From Chara braunii (lineage: Eukaryota > Streptophyta > Charophyceae > Charales > Characeae), in contig BFEA01000646.1 in assembly GCA_003427395.1 (NCBI GenBank), forward strand, positions 717,773 through 759,986: a stretch of 42,214 bases of DNA, read 5' to 3'. Made by a program: the position numbers and the translations under genes. Below are positions 9,913-20,030 of the stretch, in pieces (the stretch's first letter is position 1; the number at the start of each line of letters is the position of its first letter). The notes beneath the pieces are model-generated. The model had not been told where the DNA came from and did not search any database. It saw only the letters and a program-made list of their open reading frames with translations.

Positions 9913-11779
9913 TCTTGCTAGTCTTTCTTTTCGATGCCCAGGGTTTTCCACGGCCTACCCTGAAGCAGACCAGGGTGCCATTCACCCCTACTGGGACGTG
10001 ACCGATCGAAATGTGGACGGTTTGACGGGGCACCTTGACCACTTCCTCCCTCTTGGCAGCCTCCTCTGCCGCCAACCCCTGGCTGCCCTGTCCTCGACCA
10101 CCATAGGCCCGACCCCCGTGGCCCCGACCTCTCCCCCTTCCTTGCGGCCTCCCTTCGGCCGCGACAGCAGCGCCAGGCCTCCCTTGACTTCCACCACTGG
10201 CCTCCTCCTCGAGGCCCCACTCGATCTCATAGTAGGGAACCTCCTCCAGACCACCCTCATGTAACGTAAGAATTAGGCTATCTTTAGCCTTGACTTGACT
10301 CATGATGGTCCATCCTTTCCACTTTTTGCCTTTGTCGAGGTCCTTGTGCCAGAAAGCGGTAACTCGCGTGGACTGGGCCTCGTAAGCAACAACCTCTCTA
10401 CTAAGTGAATATTTCATATTGGGTTGTTGCTTCTTGTCGAAGAAGTGCCCGTGCAGAGTCTCGACCATGGCGCGAAAGAACAACTGGACCTATTGAGGAT
10501 CAGTAACCCCATGTCCAGGGACAAGGACTAATTTATCCATGTGGCCTTGGGTGCTCCGACACTCTTCCACTATCGCGAGTGGATTGTTTGCAGTTTGTCT
10601 GAGGCCCTTAGGCCGCTGGTGACATCTGCAAATCCTTCTTGAAGGGCAGTCATAAATTCGTTTAGATGCGTAATGGAGGAGTATGTGGCCACATCTTGGT
10701 CACAATCGGCGTTGCGAGCGAGCGACCTAGCAAAGCCACCCGCTTCATCTTTCAATGCTTGAAATGCCATGAGAACTTGGTTCTTGGGCTTAATGAGTTG
10801 GAGGTGTATATAGGATTTGATATTGGCTTCTCGATTATCAAAATTTTCTCCCTTCTTCCCTCCAAAGGGTCAGGAAATTTGGCCTTAACTCGCTCACGAG
10901 TGGGCCGTGCTTGCTCTTATGTGGAGACCAGTAGCTTGGCGCCTTCAATGTTACCGATGCAAAACCTTTCAGTACCTTGCATAGCAGCGTGCAATTGAGT
11001 GCCCATGTGCGTCATCATATCCTTCGCAAATTCTTTAAATCCTATGCGCATGGATTGCAAAGCAATATCATGGCCTCTCAGATAACGCAACTGCTCCTGC
11101 TGGGCCCACAATACCACTTCCAAACTCTCTGACAAAATCTTGACCTTTCGTTGGAGGTCTACTTGTACGGCCAGCCACCCCCTTTGCTCTTCAGCGGCTT
11201 GTGACTCCCTTTCCATTTTCTATGCCGCCTCCATCTGCCTCCTCCTTTCCCTTGTAAGGCACAATTTCCACTCTAACTTCTCCTCCTCCTCCTCCAAAGT
11301 CTGTTTGTGCAAGGGATTCTCTTCTGCCGCTAACTCCCTTGAAAACTCCTTTTTCGCTTGAGGGACTCACAACAAGGCTTCCTCTTCCTCCCCAGGGCCA
11401 AATTGGCCATCCACTCGTTCACCTTCTTCTCTATTTGTGCCTCTCTCTATCTCGCACCACTGGATTCTCCCCTCTCCTCTCTTCTATCTTTTCTTTGCAA
11501 GGGTTCCTCCACTTCTTCTTCTTTTTTCTCTGCTTTTGACTCTAGTTCTGCTTCCATCGCCTTTAATATCTCTTCCTGCTCTTTCTTCCATCTCTCCATC
11601 TCCTCCTCCATCTATTTTTGCTTGGCCTTCTGTTCCTCCATCAAGGCCAGCATCTTCGCCTGCTTTATAAGCTCCTTCTTCTCCATCTTTTCCTTTCTGT
11701 CTTTTAACAGGGCGGCGACTTGCTCTTCCCGAGCCTTACTATAAGGGGTGGTGCTCGTTCCCGTTCGCGTGGTTACCAT
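9908..11779 (-). pseudogene. Ty3 Gag, interrupted by several stops
   Basis: The likely start is the ATG at 11,777-11,779 (MVTTRTGTSTTPY). A very charged, probably coiled-coil region follows (KDRKEKMEKKELIKQAK; later EEEEEKLEWKL, RERRRQ) down to about 11,150. A helical Gag core then holds LNEFMTALQEGFADVT and VTAFWHKDLDKGKKW. The C-terminus is Gly/Arg-rich (GRGRGRGHGGRAYGGRGQG), an RNA-binding type. In-frame stops at 11,612, 11,447, 11,220 and 10,490 are TAG; there are also TGA at 11,367 and TAA at 10,917. At least three frameshifts occur. The opening resembles Gag proteins I associate with Chara, from recall. Confidence 0.8.
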
Positions 11780-12414
11780 GATGAAAGATGCACAACTCGT
11801 GAAAGTTCCACTCCTCACTACTTAGACTTTCTACCCACTACCTGACTGACTCACTCTCTAAGGACCGCAAGATCTTCTCAGATCCTGTCAACTAGGGTCT
11901 CTAGCTTGGACCTACTTCTAGGCTGTCACTACATAACTCTATTGCTGGTCAGAAGGCATTTAAGGAGATCCCCCATACTCCTCAAGAATTCTTTAATGTC
12001 GTAATCAGGGCGATGTGATCAGCAGAGCTCTCTCAAGACGTAGACAACTGGTTGTGCAGCCCACAATGCAGATTTCGGGCCTACCATGCCACACTGAGCA
12101 GCCCGCTGGTCTGTACCGGTCCTTGGGAGGGTAGAACTCCGGGACGTGTAAGTCGTCAGACATGGACTTAAGCCCTACTCAGCCGGTGTACGTTTGGTCA
12201 ACATAGCTCTATTACCACATGCACGGAGTCCTATCACCTTGACAAAAATGACTCAATGCAGAAAGAAGAGACAGACAGACTCAACAAGTACCAAGGGATA
12301 AGTGCACATCCACAGGGCAAGGGGATAGGTTGAAGGCTTGGCGAGATTATACCACTCCAGCTTGGTCAAAGTCGTGGTCAACGGCCTCCGGTCAACTTGG
12401 TCAAACCTCCTGGT
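11780..12414 (-). other. Ty3 leader, part 1; no gene seen
   Basis: Untranslated leader between Gag and the assembly gap. I see no ORF beyond chance. Close to the gap it contains GGTCAACTTGGTCAAACC-type repeats that continue on the far side. Confidence 0.6.
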
Positions 12415-13035
12415 NNNNNNNNNNNNNNNNNNNNNNNNNNNNNNNNNNNNNNNNNNNNNNNNNNNNNNNNNNNNNNNNNNNNNNNNNNNNNNNNNNNNNN
12501 NNNNNNNNNNNNNNNNNNNNNNNNNNNNNNNNNNNNNNNNNNNNNNNNNNNNNNNNNNNNNNNNNNNNNNNNNNNNNNNNNNNNNNNNNNNNNNNNNNNN
12601 NNNNNNNNNNNNNNNNNNNNNNNNNNNNNNNNNNNNNNNNNNNNNNNNNNNNNNNNNNNNNNNNNNNNNNNNNNNNNNNNNNNNNNNNNNNNNNNNNNNN
12701 NNNNNNNNNNNNNNNNNNNNNNNNNNNNNNNNNNNNNNNNNNNNNNNNNNNNNNNNNNNNNNNNNNNNNNNNNNNNNNNNNNNNNNNNNNNNNNNNNNNN
12801 NNNNNNNNNNNNNNNNNNNNNNNNNNNNNNNNNNNNNNNNNNNNNNNNNNNNNNNNNNNNNNNNNNNNNNNNNNNNNNNNNNNNNNNNNNNNNNNNNNNN
12901 NNNNNNNNNNNNNNNNNNNNNNNNNNNNNNNNNNNNNNNNNNNNNNNNNNNNNNNNNNNNNNNNNNNNNNNNNNNNNNNNNNNNNNNNNNNNNNNNNNNN
13001 NNNNNNNNNNNNNNNNNNNNNNNNNNNNNNNNNNN
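12415..13035. other. Assembly gap (621 N)
   Basis: All bases are N. The sequence before the gap (about 12,390-12,414) and after it (13,036-13,057) is the same GGTCAACTTGGTCAAACCTC repeat, so the gap probably hides an unresolved tandem array. Frames spanning it are artefacts. Confidence 0.98.
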
Positions 13036-13874
13036 GGTCAACTTGGTCAAACCTCCTGGTCAACCTTCCCGGTCAAAGCTTTGACCTTCAGCTATGGCTG
13101 TCGACCCTTCTCCTAGGCCAACCTTTCTCTCTCTCTTTTTCTCTCTCTCTCTTACTTTCTCCTTTCATCGTCATTTCTTCCTTGCAGGTTCAACAACTAT
13201 GGCCGCCCTTCAACTTTGTGGCGCAGCTGCTCTCTTCGTCGACATAGCGGTTTTTTTTTCTCGACCGCTCGGCGGCCCTTCTCCTTCAGTTTGTAGCAGG
13301 CGGCCTTCCTTTCTCCCGTACACCGGCTCTCCCTTCAGCGAGCATACGGGCAGCGCTTGGCAGCGACGCGCAGCGGGGGGCCATGATTGCAAAAGCGCAA
13401 AAAACAGCAGTGGGGCCACGCGCGCAACGAATAGCGGGGTGCTCGTGAGATAACGACAGCACGAGCGCAATAGCGATAGCAGCGCGAAATACTACAATGC
13501 GCAGCAGCCGTGAGCTGGCGCGCGACAAACACCAGGTAGCAATGCGTGGTAACGGGCGACTTACAACAACAGTCAGCAGGCAACAAGTGCTCAATCTATA
13601 CCGCACAATCTGTCAATAGCGGGCGCACGCGACTTTCCAACATGCGCTCGCAGCGGAAGACAACTATTGGCGTGCTATACAACTGGCGCACGAATCTTGG
13701 TGCTGACGTGGCACGCGGGATGGCACCTCTCCTCCTTGCTGATGTGGCACCTCCTCCCCTTGGCGCGCTGACATGGCGGCGGTGATAACAACGATGATGA
13801 CGACAACGATGGCAATCCCGCTGGTAACGTAGCAGCGGTGATAGCAGCTCCAGCGGGCGGGACGGAGGGAACCA
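13036..13874 (-). other. Ty3 leader, part 2; no gene seen
   Basis: Sequence between the gap and the PBS. It has repeated GGTCAA words near the gap, C/T-rich simple sequence (about 13,128-13,165) and several repeats of a GCTGACGTGGCAC-type word near 13,700-13,775, but no recognised protein. A long leader is common in plant Ty3 elements. Confidence 0.6.
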
Positions 13875-13887
13875 GCTCTGATACCGA
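13875..13887 (-). promoter_or_regulatory. Primer binding site, initiator tRNA-Met type
   Basis: On the minus strand the bases after the LTR end (CTGATTGCA) read TCGGTATCAGAGC. This matches the plant tRNA-iMet PBS TGGTATCAGAGC except at the first position. It sets the element's direction (right to left) and the inner edge of the 5' LTR. Confidence 0.92.
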
Positions 13888-14350
13888 TGCAATCAGACTT
13901 GTCTTTCTCGACACTTAGCATGCGTACAAACAGATGACGATCAAGTTGGCACCTTGCGCCCACACAAAACTCAGAGATGATGAATCCAAGAATGCAACCC
14001 AGATTCAAACTTGTCTTGGTCGGTTGTGGACGACCCCTGTACTCACAACAACTTGTTCGTACACACCCTGGATCTCCCTGGATTTCCCGCTCACACACAT
14101 ACTCCTCACACGAACACACACACCCACACTCTCCCTCTCTTCACATACACTAACACTACTAACTGCTGATGTGGCGGCTATGGCCGTCGTCTCTCTCCTT
14201 CAACTAACTAGCTATCGGCTATGACCGATCTTCCTCCTCTTAGCCCTCTTCGTCAATGGGCACCTGCAGACCTCCGCATACAAGACACTTCGACAACACT
14301 TCCGCACTGCTCATAGGCAAAATGAATCCGTGACTGATCGCTGCCTCTTT

Positions 14351-14357
14351 ATTTATA
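14351..14357 (-). promoter_or_regulatory. TATA box in U3 of the 5' LTR
   Basis: On the minus strand TATAAAT lies about 35 bases upstream of the point where homology with the truncated left LTR begins. That agrees with transcription starting at the U3/R boundary. Confidence 0.65.
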
Positions 14358-14547
14358 CTTCGCTCCATGGGGCCCGGGTCGCACACAGTCCCACATGGTA
14401 CTTGCTGACTTGACAAGGTGCGACTGGGACTGGGCACCGCTGGCTAAGCAAGGTAAGACTACCCACTTGATCACTTGCCTATGGATTGACTACTATGACT
14501 CACGAAGTGCCAGTTCCGAAACCTCCAGAAGATTGTGGCTAGTCCCT

Positions 14548-14612
14548 TCAATATTGTAGCAGCTACGACTTGACCTTTCAACATTGTAGCAGCTACGACT
14601 CCTACCACTGCC
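14548..14612. repeat. Two tandem ~32-bp repeats in U3
   Basis: Two copies of a TTCAAYATTGTAGCAGCTAC-type unit follow one another with one or two changes. Short U3 duplications often contain enhancers; the function is inference. Confidence 0.8.
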
Positions 14613-14813
14613 AAAACCTCTAACCTACAGATCTGCGGTTCAAGACCCGATGATCATGCTACCTACAGCAAACAAACAGGCGTCTTTCAAAACACAGGTC
14701 GTGGGTTCAAGCACACACGGGTCATCTGTACTGTACACAGTTAAGGGTGAGGTCTAGGGATCGAGATCCGGCATCTGCAACTGCTACCTCAAATGTGAAA
14801 ACCGTTTCACATC

Positions 14814-15310
14814 AGTGCGTTACTTGCGAGATAGGTGGTGAAGTTGTTCATTGAAAAAAGTGAGCATTTGTGGGTTGAGCTGGCCATTAATATTTTGACA
14901 AGGGATTGGGGTCTAGTGCGTAGGGAGGATGTATGGGTACCCCTCATGACTCCTTCATTTGTCAAGTCCTGGATCCGGAAGGGTATTCTTCCGGCCTAGA
15001 GCCAAGTTATGCCCTCCGTCCTAGAATTGACGGGTACCAGAGAAGAGGTCGTGCCCCAACAAATCTTTGAAAAAGCCATCAATGGTGGATCAATTTGGTT
15101 TTCCCTTTTCTGTTGCGGACTCCTGGGGCACTTTGGCCGTTCCTGGGTACGGTGGGGCTTATCTAGTGCAGTAGACTTATGGGACCAGAGCTGATACAGT
15201 GGAGATCCCCAATGGAATTGAAGACTAAATTGCACCACCTACAGGAGGGCCCGGAACGGGTCCAACTGATAATAGAAAGCATTCCGAAGCAATGGAAAGT
15301 TTTTCTGAGA
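14814..15310 (+). pseudogene. LINE-1 ORF2 C-terminal region, after the Ty3 insertion
   Basis: Directly after the CATC duplication the frame reads SALLAR, then VVKLFIEKSEHLWVELA, VPLMTPSFVKSWIRKG, then WDQ and SPMELKTKLHHLQEG...IPKQW. This order (HNxALLxKW-like, lw, then IP-W) is the usual C-terminal region of L1-type ORF2 downstream of the RT. Its first codons continue the sentence broken at 6665. Stops occur at about 14,998 and 15,192. It ends near 15,310, where LINE-2 begins, so LINE-2 may have inserted into it. Confidence 0.82.
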
Positions 15311-15349
15311 CCCCCCCCTTTCAGCCTGCAAGGGCCATTGGATCAAGCA

Positions 15350-16185
15350 GGAAAAAGAAAATGGGGAGATACAAAAAGGGGGTCAGAATGGACATCCGCA
15401 ATTATCGGCCCATTACACTTCTTACGGTGGTCTATAAAATGTTGTCAAAAGCCTTAGCTAATCGTATGATCCCGGTTTTGGAGGATATTATTCACCCATC
15501 TCAAACCGGGTTTACGCAAAACAGAAATATACAAGAAAACATCCTCCTACTGCATGAGGTGTTACAGCTTGCCTGGAACTCCCGCCAGAACGCGACCTTG
15601 GTTTTTATCGATTTTGAAAAGGTTTATGATCACGTCGATTGGAACTTCCTGGACAAGAGCTTATAAAAAATGAACTTCGGGCCGGTCTTCAGGCGGTGGG
15701 CTCAAATCCTTCATCACAACGCGACCACCTGTATCCAAGTCAATGGGAGTCTGGCGCCGTCCCTAAAGTTAGAACGTTCGGTCTGCCAGGGTGACCCGAT
15801 TGCCCCCTTATTGTTCCTTATTATTATGGAGGCTTTGGCCTCCAATATGCGGGCTCATAAGAATATTACCAAAATTCAAATTGCACAAATACCGGAGGAG
15901 GCCATTCATATTTGTTCCCTGTTCGCAGATGACCTCACAATCATGGTAGAGGTCACTCACAACAACCTAAAGGAAATCCAGAAAATGATGGAAAATTTTG
16001 CAATGGTCTACGACATGACGATGAACTGGGGGAGCAAGACGCCAGGATGGTGGATACACTATCAGGGGGGACGTCCCCCTGATTCACCACAAGTTGCATG
16101 GAAGCCACTGTATGCTCCGCTAAGAGTTCTAGGGGTATCCATGATAGCAGTGGGATGCCCGCCAACCAACGACGAATGAATAAGC
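15350..16185 (+). pseudogene. LINE-2 reverse transcriptase
   Basis: RT blocks: IRNYRPITLLTVVYKMLSKA, HPSQTGFTQNRNIQENILLL, FIDFEKVYDHVDWNFL (catalytic Asp), CQGDPIAPLLFLIIMEAL, then ICSLFADDLTIMVE with FADD intact (about 15,921-15,932). DMTMNWGSK follows. A TAA at 15,664-15,666 cuts the RT after WNFLDKSL, and the next block resumes at 15,670. All three catalytic Asp codons remain. The RT is better preserved than that of LINE-1. Confidence 0.93.
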
Positions 16186-16194
16186 TCTCCCGCC

Positions 16195-17033
16195 GTGCAA
16201 AAACTCTGTAGTTGGAACAATAGGCATACCTCTCTTTTTGGTCGAGCATTGGTTATCAATAACGTTGTCTTTGCAGCCTTGTGGTACAAGTCGGTGCTCT
16301 GGCCACTGAGTAAGGGAGTGTTGAGGAGACTTAGAAAAAAGGCAACAACCTTCCTGTGGAGAGGGGATAGTGAGAACAGTAAGGCCATTTGCAGGGTAGC
16401 GTGGGACTCAATTATCCAGCGTAAAACCCAGGGGGGTCTGGGGATCATAGACCCCACCACACAAACTCGGGCATTGCGAGTGCAATGGGTTAAAAAATTG
16501 ATCTTCACACCTATAGTCTGTGGTGCATAATGGCCCTCGAGCACCTGACCTGGCTAGAGGACCGCTGTTGGACAATCACGAGCAAAATCCCATGGAAAAA
16601 CGGAGATTTGGAAGGGGAGGATCGTCCGGGGGACACTTTTTGGCCATCCCTACTGTCCGTATGGAGGAGGCTTCCACTCCCCAACAGAAACCCCCCGGAC
16701 CGTTGGGAAGAGGTATATCGACAACCTGTGTTCGGGAACCGATGGTTGACAGATAAACAGGGCTACATCAAGTCAAGTTCGGCCTCGCTATGGAAAAGTT
16801 GGGTTAAGCGCGGAGTGCTCAGGATAGGGGATCTGTGGGACCAGGAAAGACAAGATTGGAAAACAGCACAACAACTACGGGAAACTCATCGTTATTGTCA
16901 CCATTTGGAAGAGCACTTGGACGATCCGATCGAGTTTGTTCCACTGGCATGGTACCAAGTCCTCAAATACAGGTCGTCCTTCAAGGAAGGAGATTGGGTA
17001 GCGACCAAAGAGGTACCGCCACGTATTGGTTAG
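16195..17033 (+). pseudogene. LINE-2 ORF2, post-RT region
   Basis: Two overlapping frames. 16,195-16,530 contains TSLFGRALVINNVVFAALWY, ATTFLWRGD, and RVAWDSIIQRKTQGGLGIID, the FLW-g and P-K-GGLGI blocks of L1-type LINEs. 16,530-17,033 has WLEDRCWTI, WEEVYRQPVFGNRWL, VLRIGDLWD and LAWYQVL. LINE-3 encodes the same blocks in the same order, so this is real family sequence of unknown biochemical role. Confidence 0.85.
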
Positions 17034-17671
17034 ATTCACATGGTAGCCTCCGGAATGGTCCTGGTGGAATCCTATGCGAGTACACAGAAATGAATACTAG
17101 AAGGAAGCACGACACCCTTCGAATGGATATAGAAAAGACTGTAGTTTATCGAATACGAGTCACGAACGGGGGCGGGGAGAGGGTGGCTTATCAACCGCAA
17201 TGGGCAATTCATGAATTGGCCCTGGACCCAGAGGAATGGACTTGGCTGCTCCCTCAGAGAAAGGGGGGGGGGTGCAACATGCCATATAGCCCTTCACCGA
17301 CTGTCCGTCAAATCCACCTACAGAATGCTCAGGCCCAAGAGGAATTTAAGGGACATGGTTATAGATCGCTGGCCCGCCAGTTAAATGTCGACCGCTCCCT
17401 CCTGTTGTCGATACGTTGGTTTAGAGACCAAAAATCTAAACCTGCGAAAATCTCCTCCTTACAATGGCAGATAACGCACCGCTGCTTGCCCACAAACGAC
17501 TGGTTAATAGACCACACCAACCTGGAGCAGGGGGGACTGGTGCTACCATGGTGTCAACGATGTCTAGATATGTTCCCCTCCCACAAGAGGGCAGAGACTA
17601 TTGAGAAGATTTTCATGCAATGCCCAGTAGCCCGGTTTATGTGGCGGTGGTGGTCTGGCGAAAGATGGTGA
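17034..17671 (+). pseudogene. LINE-2 zf-RVT-like C-terminal domain
   Basis: The last part of the frame that ends at 17,671 holds SLQWQITHRCLPTNDWLIDH, WCQRCLDM, ETIEKIFMQCPVARFMWRWW. This is the zf-RVT pattern (W-i-h-cLPt, C-x2-C, E-x-I-HiF-x2-C, vW) found at the end of plant LINE ORF2 proteins and presumed to bind nucleic acid. In the usual EHIF pattern the His is Lys here. Confidence 0.85.
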
Positions 17672-18195
17672 CTGTAATTCCATGGCCATGGTCATGGCGG
17701 GCCATTCTAGTAGGTCACTGGCCCCTGGAAGGAGAAGGCTCGGCCTTTGTAGAGAACATGTTCTGGCTGGGTAGACGGGCGGTGATGTAGGGTCTCTGGT
17801 GGCAGAGGTGCGATCTGGCTCTGGAAGAGGTGAGGATAGAAGGGGGGGAAATCATCGAACAAATTCAGCAACAGATACAGCTAACGCTCTGAAGAAGATG
17901 GTCTGACACAAAATCACACTAGATCTTTTCACACAAACCACCGACATTAGGAGAGTGAGTACAGCATTTTGCATGGATTGGTTGGGCGGCAAAAGGGAAG
18001 GATGGGTAGCAAAGGTCACTTGGGGAGGGGACAGGGACGGAGAACCGCAAGATTTGGAAGATATAAGGGATTACAAGCTGGTGTTCAAAGATTGGATCCA
18101 GATGCATTCCTCATTCCCTTTGCGCCCCCCCTCAGACTTCCCAGACCCCTTTCCTACCCATGCTCTCTCCTTGACGGAATTCTTAACCTAAGAGA
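17672..18195 (+). pseudogene. LINE-2 3' terminal coding region, frames broken
   Basis: Downstream frames still resemble the LINE-3 end: a WP-E-type stretch, then FWLGRRAV, then LWWQRCDLALEEV, then CMDWLGG...LVFKDWIQM. Several stops are present. No known domain is recognised. Confidence 0.6.
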
Positions 18196-18310
18196 TGTAA
18201 GAAATGTCTTAGATGTTTTAGAACGACGGGGTGGGCAAGGGGACGAAAGGAGGTTCCACAGGTGCCCAATGGCTCCTTCCGTTTTCTCCCGCATGGCACC
18301 CAGGCAGGTA

Positions 18311-18340
18311 ATGGGACGCTGGACCCGGTTTCCAGCTAGC
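18311..18340 (-). repeat. SINE-like core motif, copy A
   Basis: Read on the minus strand: AGCTGGAAACCGGGTCCAGC then GTCCC. The stem GCTGGA/TCCAGC closes a 7-base loop. Six further copies of the same core lie in the window, in both orientations. No tRNA-like head is visible for this copy. Confidence 0.55.
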
Positions 18341-18532
18341 ATGGACTCAGCAGGGTTTAGGGGGTGGGAGGTACTAGCATGTAGCGGTGCATCTGACACC
18401 GGTTTCAGGGTGAAGAGGTTCCCCCATCCCCCCAGTATCCTGCTCGGTCAATCCCCTGGATTTCAGGGTAATCAATGCTGACAGGAACAATCCACAACTG
18501 CTTCCTGATGTACTCTGATTTCAATCTGTATA

Positions 18533-18622
18533 AGGGACGCTGGACCCGCTTTCCATCAGGTGATGCTCCCCACCAATAGATGGAGCCTCTCCCCAGGTGC
18601 TAGCGGTGTCTGCTCGTATCAG
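18533..18622 (-). mobile_element. SINE-like element, copy B
   Basis: On the minus strand, a CTGATACGAGCAG word (like a pol III A box) is followed about 35 bases later by GGCTCCATCTATTGG (B-box position), then GTGGGGAGCATCACCTG and the hairpin core ATGGAAAGCGGGTCCAG, GCGTCCC. The layout matches copies E and F. It lies between the end of LINE-2 and a LINE 3' fragment. Confidence 0.45.
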
Positions 18623-18636
18623 CACCACTAAGACTG

Positions 18637-19560
18637 ATGGGGGACTGTTTCCCAACAAAAAAAATAAAAAAAATCTCCAAGGTTGAGGTTTTGTTGGACA
18701 GTCAGGGACTCAGGGACACTATAGTTAAGCTGTGCTCTCGAGAGAGACGTCAGGGGGGCTCTAAAATACAAACACGGCACTCTGAGGAGCAAGTAGTCAG
18801 ACTGGACACCAAAGTAACTTCAATAGTAGTGCGGACAAGAAAGACAATTGAAAACGAAGTCCTCTGTGACTGTCCTGTCGGTATGGAGTCCGCCCACACA
18901 CTCCCAGCATTACCCCTCCACTTAAGCTGGAAGGATGGGTGGTTGTCAAAGAAGACCTCCCTCCTGGACTGCACACCCAGCATATGATGTAAGAAACAAA
19001 CCAGGGTCACCTCTTCTCCGTTAGAGTTCAAGAACAGGTGGGTGATGGAGGCCAGGGAGAGTTCTTCCCCAGTTTCTCAGATCATGGCAGGCTCACTGAA
19101 GAAGTTGTGGCAGGGAATTTGTAAGATCCCATCGGTCAAACTCAGGAGCTTTGTGTGTCTACAGTCGCACAGAGTTGTCCCTACAGCTAAATGGCTAGCA
19201 GGGAATAGAATGGAGATCGACCCATTCTGCCGCAGATGTAAGAAGAAGGAAGAGACTGCAACCTACCTATGGTAGGAATGCATCGAGTCTAAAAGAATAT
19301 GGGCCTGGTGGGAAAGGCTGTGGGACAAATATGTAGGTGTCAGGATTGGCTGGGATGAGCGTTTTGTGGTGGAAGGATTGGTATCGAAGGCCGAAGACGT
19401 AGGGCATGGGTGGTGTTATGTGGCAATAGCCTGCAGAGTGGCAATTACGAGTTTTATTTGGTCACTGAGAAATGATAGACTATTTAGGAAGAAATTCTAC
19501 TCTGATATAGCTATTATGAATCTGGTTCTCGCTAGATCATGGGGGGAGAAATAGACTGCT
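18637..19560 (+). pseudogene. LINE 3' end with zf-RVT-like domain
   Basis: Frames 18,637-18,987, 19,042-19,275 and 19,366-19,554 form the C-terminal part of a third plus-strand LINE ORF2. LWQGICKIPSVKLRSFVCLQ, CRRCKKKEETATYLW, ECIESKRIWAWW match the zf-RVT layout (cW, CxxC, E-t-HLF-C, W-ww). ITSFIWSLRNDRLFRKK follows, as in the ends of other plant LINEs. It differs in sequence from the LINE-2 domain, so it is another family or branch. The 5' side is unclear. Confidence 0.75.
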
Positions 19561-19866
19561 CGTGGAATCTGCATTTTCCCCTGGTTGATGGGCCCGCGCC
19601 CCCCTTGAGTTGTGTGAGTCAACCCCCGCACTTCTTATTAAGTCTCATTCCTGAGCAGTAAGCCCGAGCAGTCTATCCTATTAAAGTCTAAAGCAGGGTT
19701 GCACCCCTGCTGACCGCCGACCCCGACTGCCGACCGTATTGCAGCCGACCAGTAGGGCCGACCAGTCAGAAAACAACCATCCACGGATTTTTTTTCAAAT
19801 CTGAGTTGGGGGCTGTACTGCTCTTGCTGAGTACAGCCCAAATCCGCTGAGAAACTTTTGGGAATA
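19561..19866. other. No gene seen; CCGAC-rich spacer
   Basis: Probably LINE 3' UTR or flank. The words CCGAC and GACCAGT recur several times (about 19,705-19,770) and again at 20,563-20,640, on the far side of the poly(A) element and homopolymer run. That suggests two pieces of one interrupted repeat. Confidence 0.35.
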
Positions 19867-19867
19867 G

Positions 19868-20015
19868 AGGGGGTATGGGGGGGTTGGGGTTGGAGTATAG
19901 GGGGGGTATAGGGGGGTATACGGGTGATATAGGGGGTATTGGGGGGGGTAATAAGGGTGTTGAGGGCGGTTTGGGTGTGTTGGGCGGGTGTATGGGGGCA
20001 TTGTGGGCCGCTATG
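19868..20015 (+). repeat. G-rich minisatellite (GGGGGTATA-like)
   Basis: At least ten runs of three to eight G are separated by short T/A words such as TATA and TT. The plus strand could fold into G-quadruplexes. The Tyr/Pro-rich minus-strand frames across it are products of the repeat. Confidence 0.85.
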
Positions 20016-20030
20016 GGGATGTTGGTGGTG

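Larger units (their letters stand above)
6666..14809 (-). mobile_element. Ty3/gypsy LTR retrotransposon, nested in LINE-1
   Basis: The element runs right to left: 5' LTR (13,888-14,809), PBS, long leader with an assembly gap, Gag, protease, RT, RNase H, part of integrase, then a truncated 3' LTR (6,666-7,095). The protease-RT-RNaseH-IN order defines Ty3/gypsy. CATC directly precedes 6666 and directly follows 14,809, a 4-bp TSD. Removing the element lets the LINE codons run on through the target (FESYI then SALLAR). Every coding region carries stops or frameshifts, and the RT active site is mutated, so it is dead. Confidence 0.93.
13888..14809 (-). repeat. 5' LTR of the nested Ty3 element, complete (922 bp)
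   Basis: On the plus strand it starts TGCAATC next to the PBS and ends CCGTTTCA, followed by the TSD CATC. It therefore has the TG...CA ends expected. Bases 13,888-14,316 are shared with the left LTR. The rest is U3, with a TATA box at 14,351-14,357, a tandem repeat at 14,548-14,612 and two tRNA-B-box-like words. The outer end includes the palindrome TGTGAAA...TTTCACA (14,794-14,811), so the exact end could shift by a base or two. Confidence 0.88.
15345..18195 (+). mobile_element. LINE-2, 5'-truncated non-LTR retrotransposon
   Basis: The element starts inside the RT and runs on through a long C-terminal region with a zf-RVT-type domain, in the direction LINE-1 runs. It has no endonuclease, as expected from incomplete reverse transcription. 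LINE-3 (23,470-25,585) is a clear relative. I see no poly(A) tail; the 3' end is set where recognisable coding ends (ALSLTEFLT at about 18,188). The exact 5' join with LINE-1 (15,310-15,350) is uncertain. Confidence 0.85.

Noticed and set aside
12253-13247. Frames of 220-305 codons on both strands
   Set aside because: They exist only because the 621 N bases contain no stops.
15290-15345. LINE-1 and LINE-2 as one continuous element
   Set aside because: LINE-1 C-terminal blocks come directly before a fresh RT motif 1 of different sequence, so two elements are joined here.
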